Below, in pieces: positions 50,001 through 53,000 of a DNA stretch of 64,000 bases. A program made the position numbers and the translations under genes. This DNA comes from Podocnemis expansa (Eukaryota; Chordata; Testudines; Podocnemididae): contig ML682059.1 of NCBI GenBank assembly GCA_007922195.1, positions 9,383,748 to 9,447,747 on the forward strand, in the 5' to 3' direction. The first letter of the stretch is position 1. Every line of letters starts with the position of its first letter. The notes beneath the pieces were generated by a model. It was not told the DNA's origin. It did not search any database and saw only the letters and a program-made list of their open reading frames with translations.

Positions 50001-53000
50001 GCAGCCATCCTAGATGAGAGCAAGGCACATCAGGAGTTACTCAGGAGGGCTATAATGGGGCTATAAGCTGAGGAGGTGGTGGAGGACTCTGACCCTATGG
50101 TGGACATCTTGGTCGCAGAATCAGTAAGACCCTCTGGCATACACCAGCTTCCATCCCTCCCACAGCAAAGAGGATGGAGTGCAAGTACTTCGTCCCTTCT
50201 AAGGACAATGAGCATTTTTACACCCACCCAGCCCCAGGCTCCTTAGCCATGGCAGTGGCCAACAAAAGGGATCGCCAAGGGCACCAGGGACCAACCCCCA
50301 AATCAAAAGTCACAGAATTGCTGGACTTGTTTGGTAGGAAGGTTTATTTCACCAGGGGCCTCCAGCTGAGGATTGTCAACCAGCAGGCCATCCTCAGCCG
50401 GTATGCTTTCAACTCCTGGTCTGCTGTGGAGAAGTTTGCCAGTGTTGTGCCTCATGACAGTCAGTCGGAGCTATCTGCAATGGTTAAGGAGGGAAAGGTG
50501 ATCACAAAGGCACTGTTACCATCAGCCTTGGACACGGCAGATGCCACCACAAGAACCATAGCATCCAGAATCGTTATGAGAAGGAATTCATGGCTCCAAG
50601 TATCTGGTCTTCCCCAGGAGGTTCAGACAACGATTCAGGATCTCCTGTTCAGAGGTCCAAAACTCTTGTTGGCACAAACAGATGCCAGACTCCAAACCCT
50701 GAAAGATTCCTGGGTGATGCTAAAATAGTTGGGACTGCATACCCCGGCCCCCCCAGAGGCGTCAATTCCAGCTTCAGTCTCACTCTTGCCCTTATCAAGG
50801 GAGATGGAGCTTCTCCCTTAAGGAAAACTGTAACAACCAGCACTCAAGCAACAGGTCTTTAGGTCAAAGTAGGAACCAGATGCATGACCAACACACCAAC
50901 AAGAAGAGCTTTTGAGGATACTCCTAAGAGCATCATACCAATCCTGGATTCCAGTTCCACCTTCTTTGGGGACAGGTTGTCACAATATTATTGTGCATGG
51001 TCCAGCATCACTTCACACCAGTGGGCCTTGATAGGGATATTCACTCCAGTTCTCCTCCATTCCTCCCTTGCACCCACCGCACCCTTCCCTGTCCCACCTC
51101 AGGGACACCTCTCATGAACATCTGCTGGAAAACAAGGTACAGTCCTTCATCTGTCTGGGAGCAATGCAAGGAGTACCACTGGATTGTCAGGGCAAGGGTT
51201 TCTACTCCTGTTTGTAAGAAGTTTATGCCAACAGATGACCTTCACATGTCCTGTCTGAGGTGCGTGGGTGAGTCGCACTTGAGAGACACAAGAATGGCCG
51301 AGACAACATTGGTTCCTGACACTGCTGATCCTGTCAGTCAAGGAGCTGGTTGCCCTTCCCCAGTACCCAGACTTACTCACACAGAACCAGGGGGCTCTCA
51401 GATATCTCAGCTTCCAGGCCCTGTACCTCTTCATCATCTGGACCCATGGCAGGGATGCTCTTGAAGATTTTCAGAGATTTCAGCAATTTCCACTCCACCA
51501 TCAAATTGAGCCTGCAACACTCCACACAGGAGATCCACTTTCTGGACACTACAGTACAAATCAGGGATAGACGCATCACCACCAACCTATACCGAAAACC
51601 TGCTGATGAGTATAGTTACCTACATCCCTCGAGCTTCCATCCTAAACACACCACATGATCCATTGTCTACAGCTGTGCCATACCTCTCATGGAAAGTAGC
51701 CTTTTTGGCAGCAATCACTTCAGCCCGTAGGATATTGGAGTTGAAGGTGTTGACGGCAGACCCACCCTACACTGTCTTTTTCAAGTACAAGGTTCAGCTC
51801 CGGCCTCACCCTGCCTTTTTGCCCAAGGTGGTTTCCCATTTCCATACTAACCAGGACATAGTTCTCCCAGTTTTCTGCGCTAAGGCTCATGCTACAGAGG
51901 GAGAGTGAAAGCTACACTTGCTAGATGCAAGGAGAGCCCTGGCCTTCTACTTGTACCACTCCAGACCTTTTCGCAAGTCTTCCCAATTATTCATAGTGGT
52001 GGCAGACGGGTTAAAGGACAATCAGTGTCCTCCCTGTGTTTATTGTCTTGGATATCAGCATGCATCAGGCAGTGCTACGGGTTAGCTAAGGTCCACCCCC
52101 TGAGGGTGATGGCCCACTCTACTTGGCCACAAGCCTCATTAACAGCATTCATAGCGCAGGTGCCTATCCTGAACATATGCAAGGTGGCAACGTGGCTCTC
52201 AGTGCACACCTTCATGGCCCACTGTGTGCTGATCCAGCAGGCCATAGATGATACAGCAGTTGGCAGAGCAGTGCTTCAAGCAGTGAGATGAAAGAATTCT
52301 GTCCCTCCTCCAAGGTAAGGCTTGGGAATCACCTGAGCTGGCATTGACATGAGCAATCACTTGAAGAAACAGTTATTTACCTGTAACTGGTGTTCTTCAA
52401 GATGTGCCGCTCATGTACATTCAAACACCCACCCTCCTCCCCTCAGTTGGAATTCCAGGAAGAAGGAACTGGAGGGCTGAGGGGTCGGCTGGGATGTATA
52501 TGGGGGCGGCAGCTGACCCTACAGGTGGTCCGTGGGAAAAGCTTTCCGGCAATCCGTGCATGCAGCATGGACACACTTGAGTTGGAATGTACATGAGCAA
52601 CACTTTTCAAAGAACATGTTACTGATATATAACTGTTTTTTCTGGAGGAGGCTGGGTCAGATGAATTACAGTGTTGATTACAGAGAGAAAATGATCAGAT
52701 GACAAATTGGCCATTGTACTTCATAACATCTCCACTAGTACTTAATACTAAGAAGTTACAAGCAGCAACAGAGAAAAAGATAATGGGCCTGAATTAACTG
52801 TCTGTCTGTCTCCACTAGGGTAAGTCATGTAGAAGAGTTACACTGGCATTAAAATGATAATGCTGGGTTGAATCAGCCCCCCCACCCCCACCAATATAGA
52901 GGTCCTCTCCCCCTATGGAAATTAGAGCTTGGATTTCTACAGGGACCACTGCCTGAAGTATGTTCCTACCAGAGGGGGAGAGATCTATCTTTTATATTGT

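Larger units (their letters stand above)
48198..52614 (+). mobile_element. DIRS-type tyrosine-recombinase retrotransposon, degenerate
   Basis: Flanked by inverted terminal repeats: 48198-48380 and 52430-52614 are reverse complements over most of their length (for example CAGTTCCAACTCAGGTGTG against CACACTTGAGTTGGAATG, and CCTCCAGTTCCTTCTT against AAGAAGGAACTGGAGG). An internal segment (about 52348-52370) complements the left terminus, as expected for the internal complementary region of DIRS elements. In order it contains gag-like sequence, a short piece of the RT start, a foreign Penelope piece and the tyrosine recombinase end. Frameshifts and stops make it inactive. DIRS elements integrate via a tyrosine recombinase and leave no target duplication, and none was seen. 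Confidence 0.88.

Noticed and set aside
50174..50728. Possible host gene similar to lamina-associated polypeptide 2
   Set aside because: It lies between DIRS inverted terminal repeats, with DIRS recombinase sequence downstream, and the frame is broken at both sides; it is retroelement gag.
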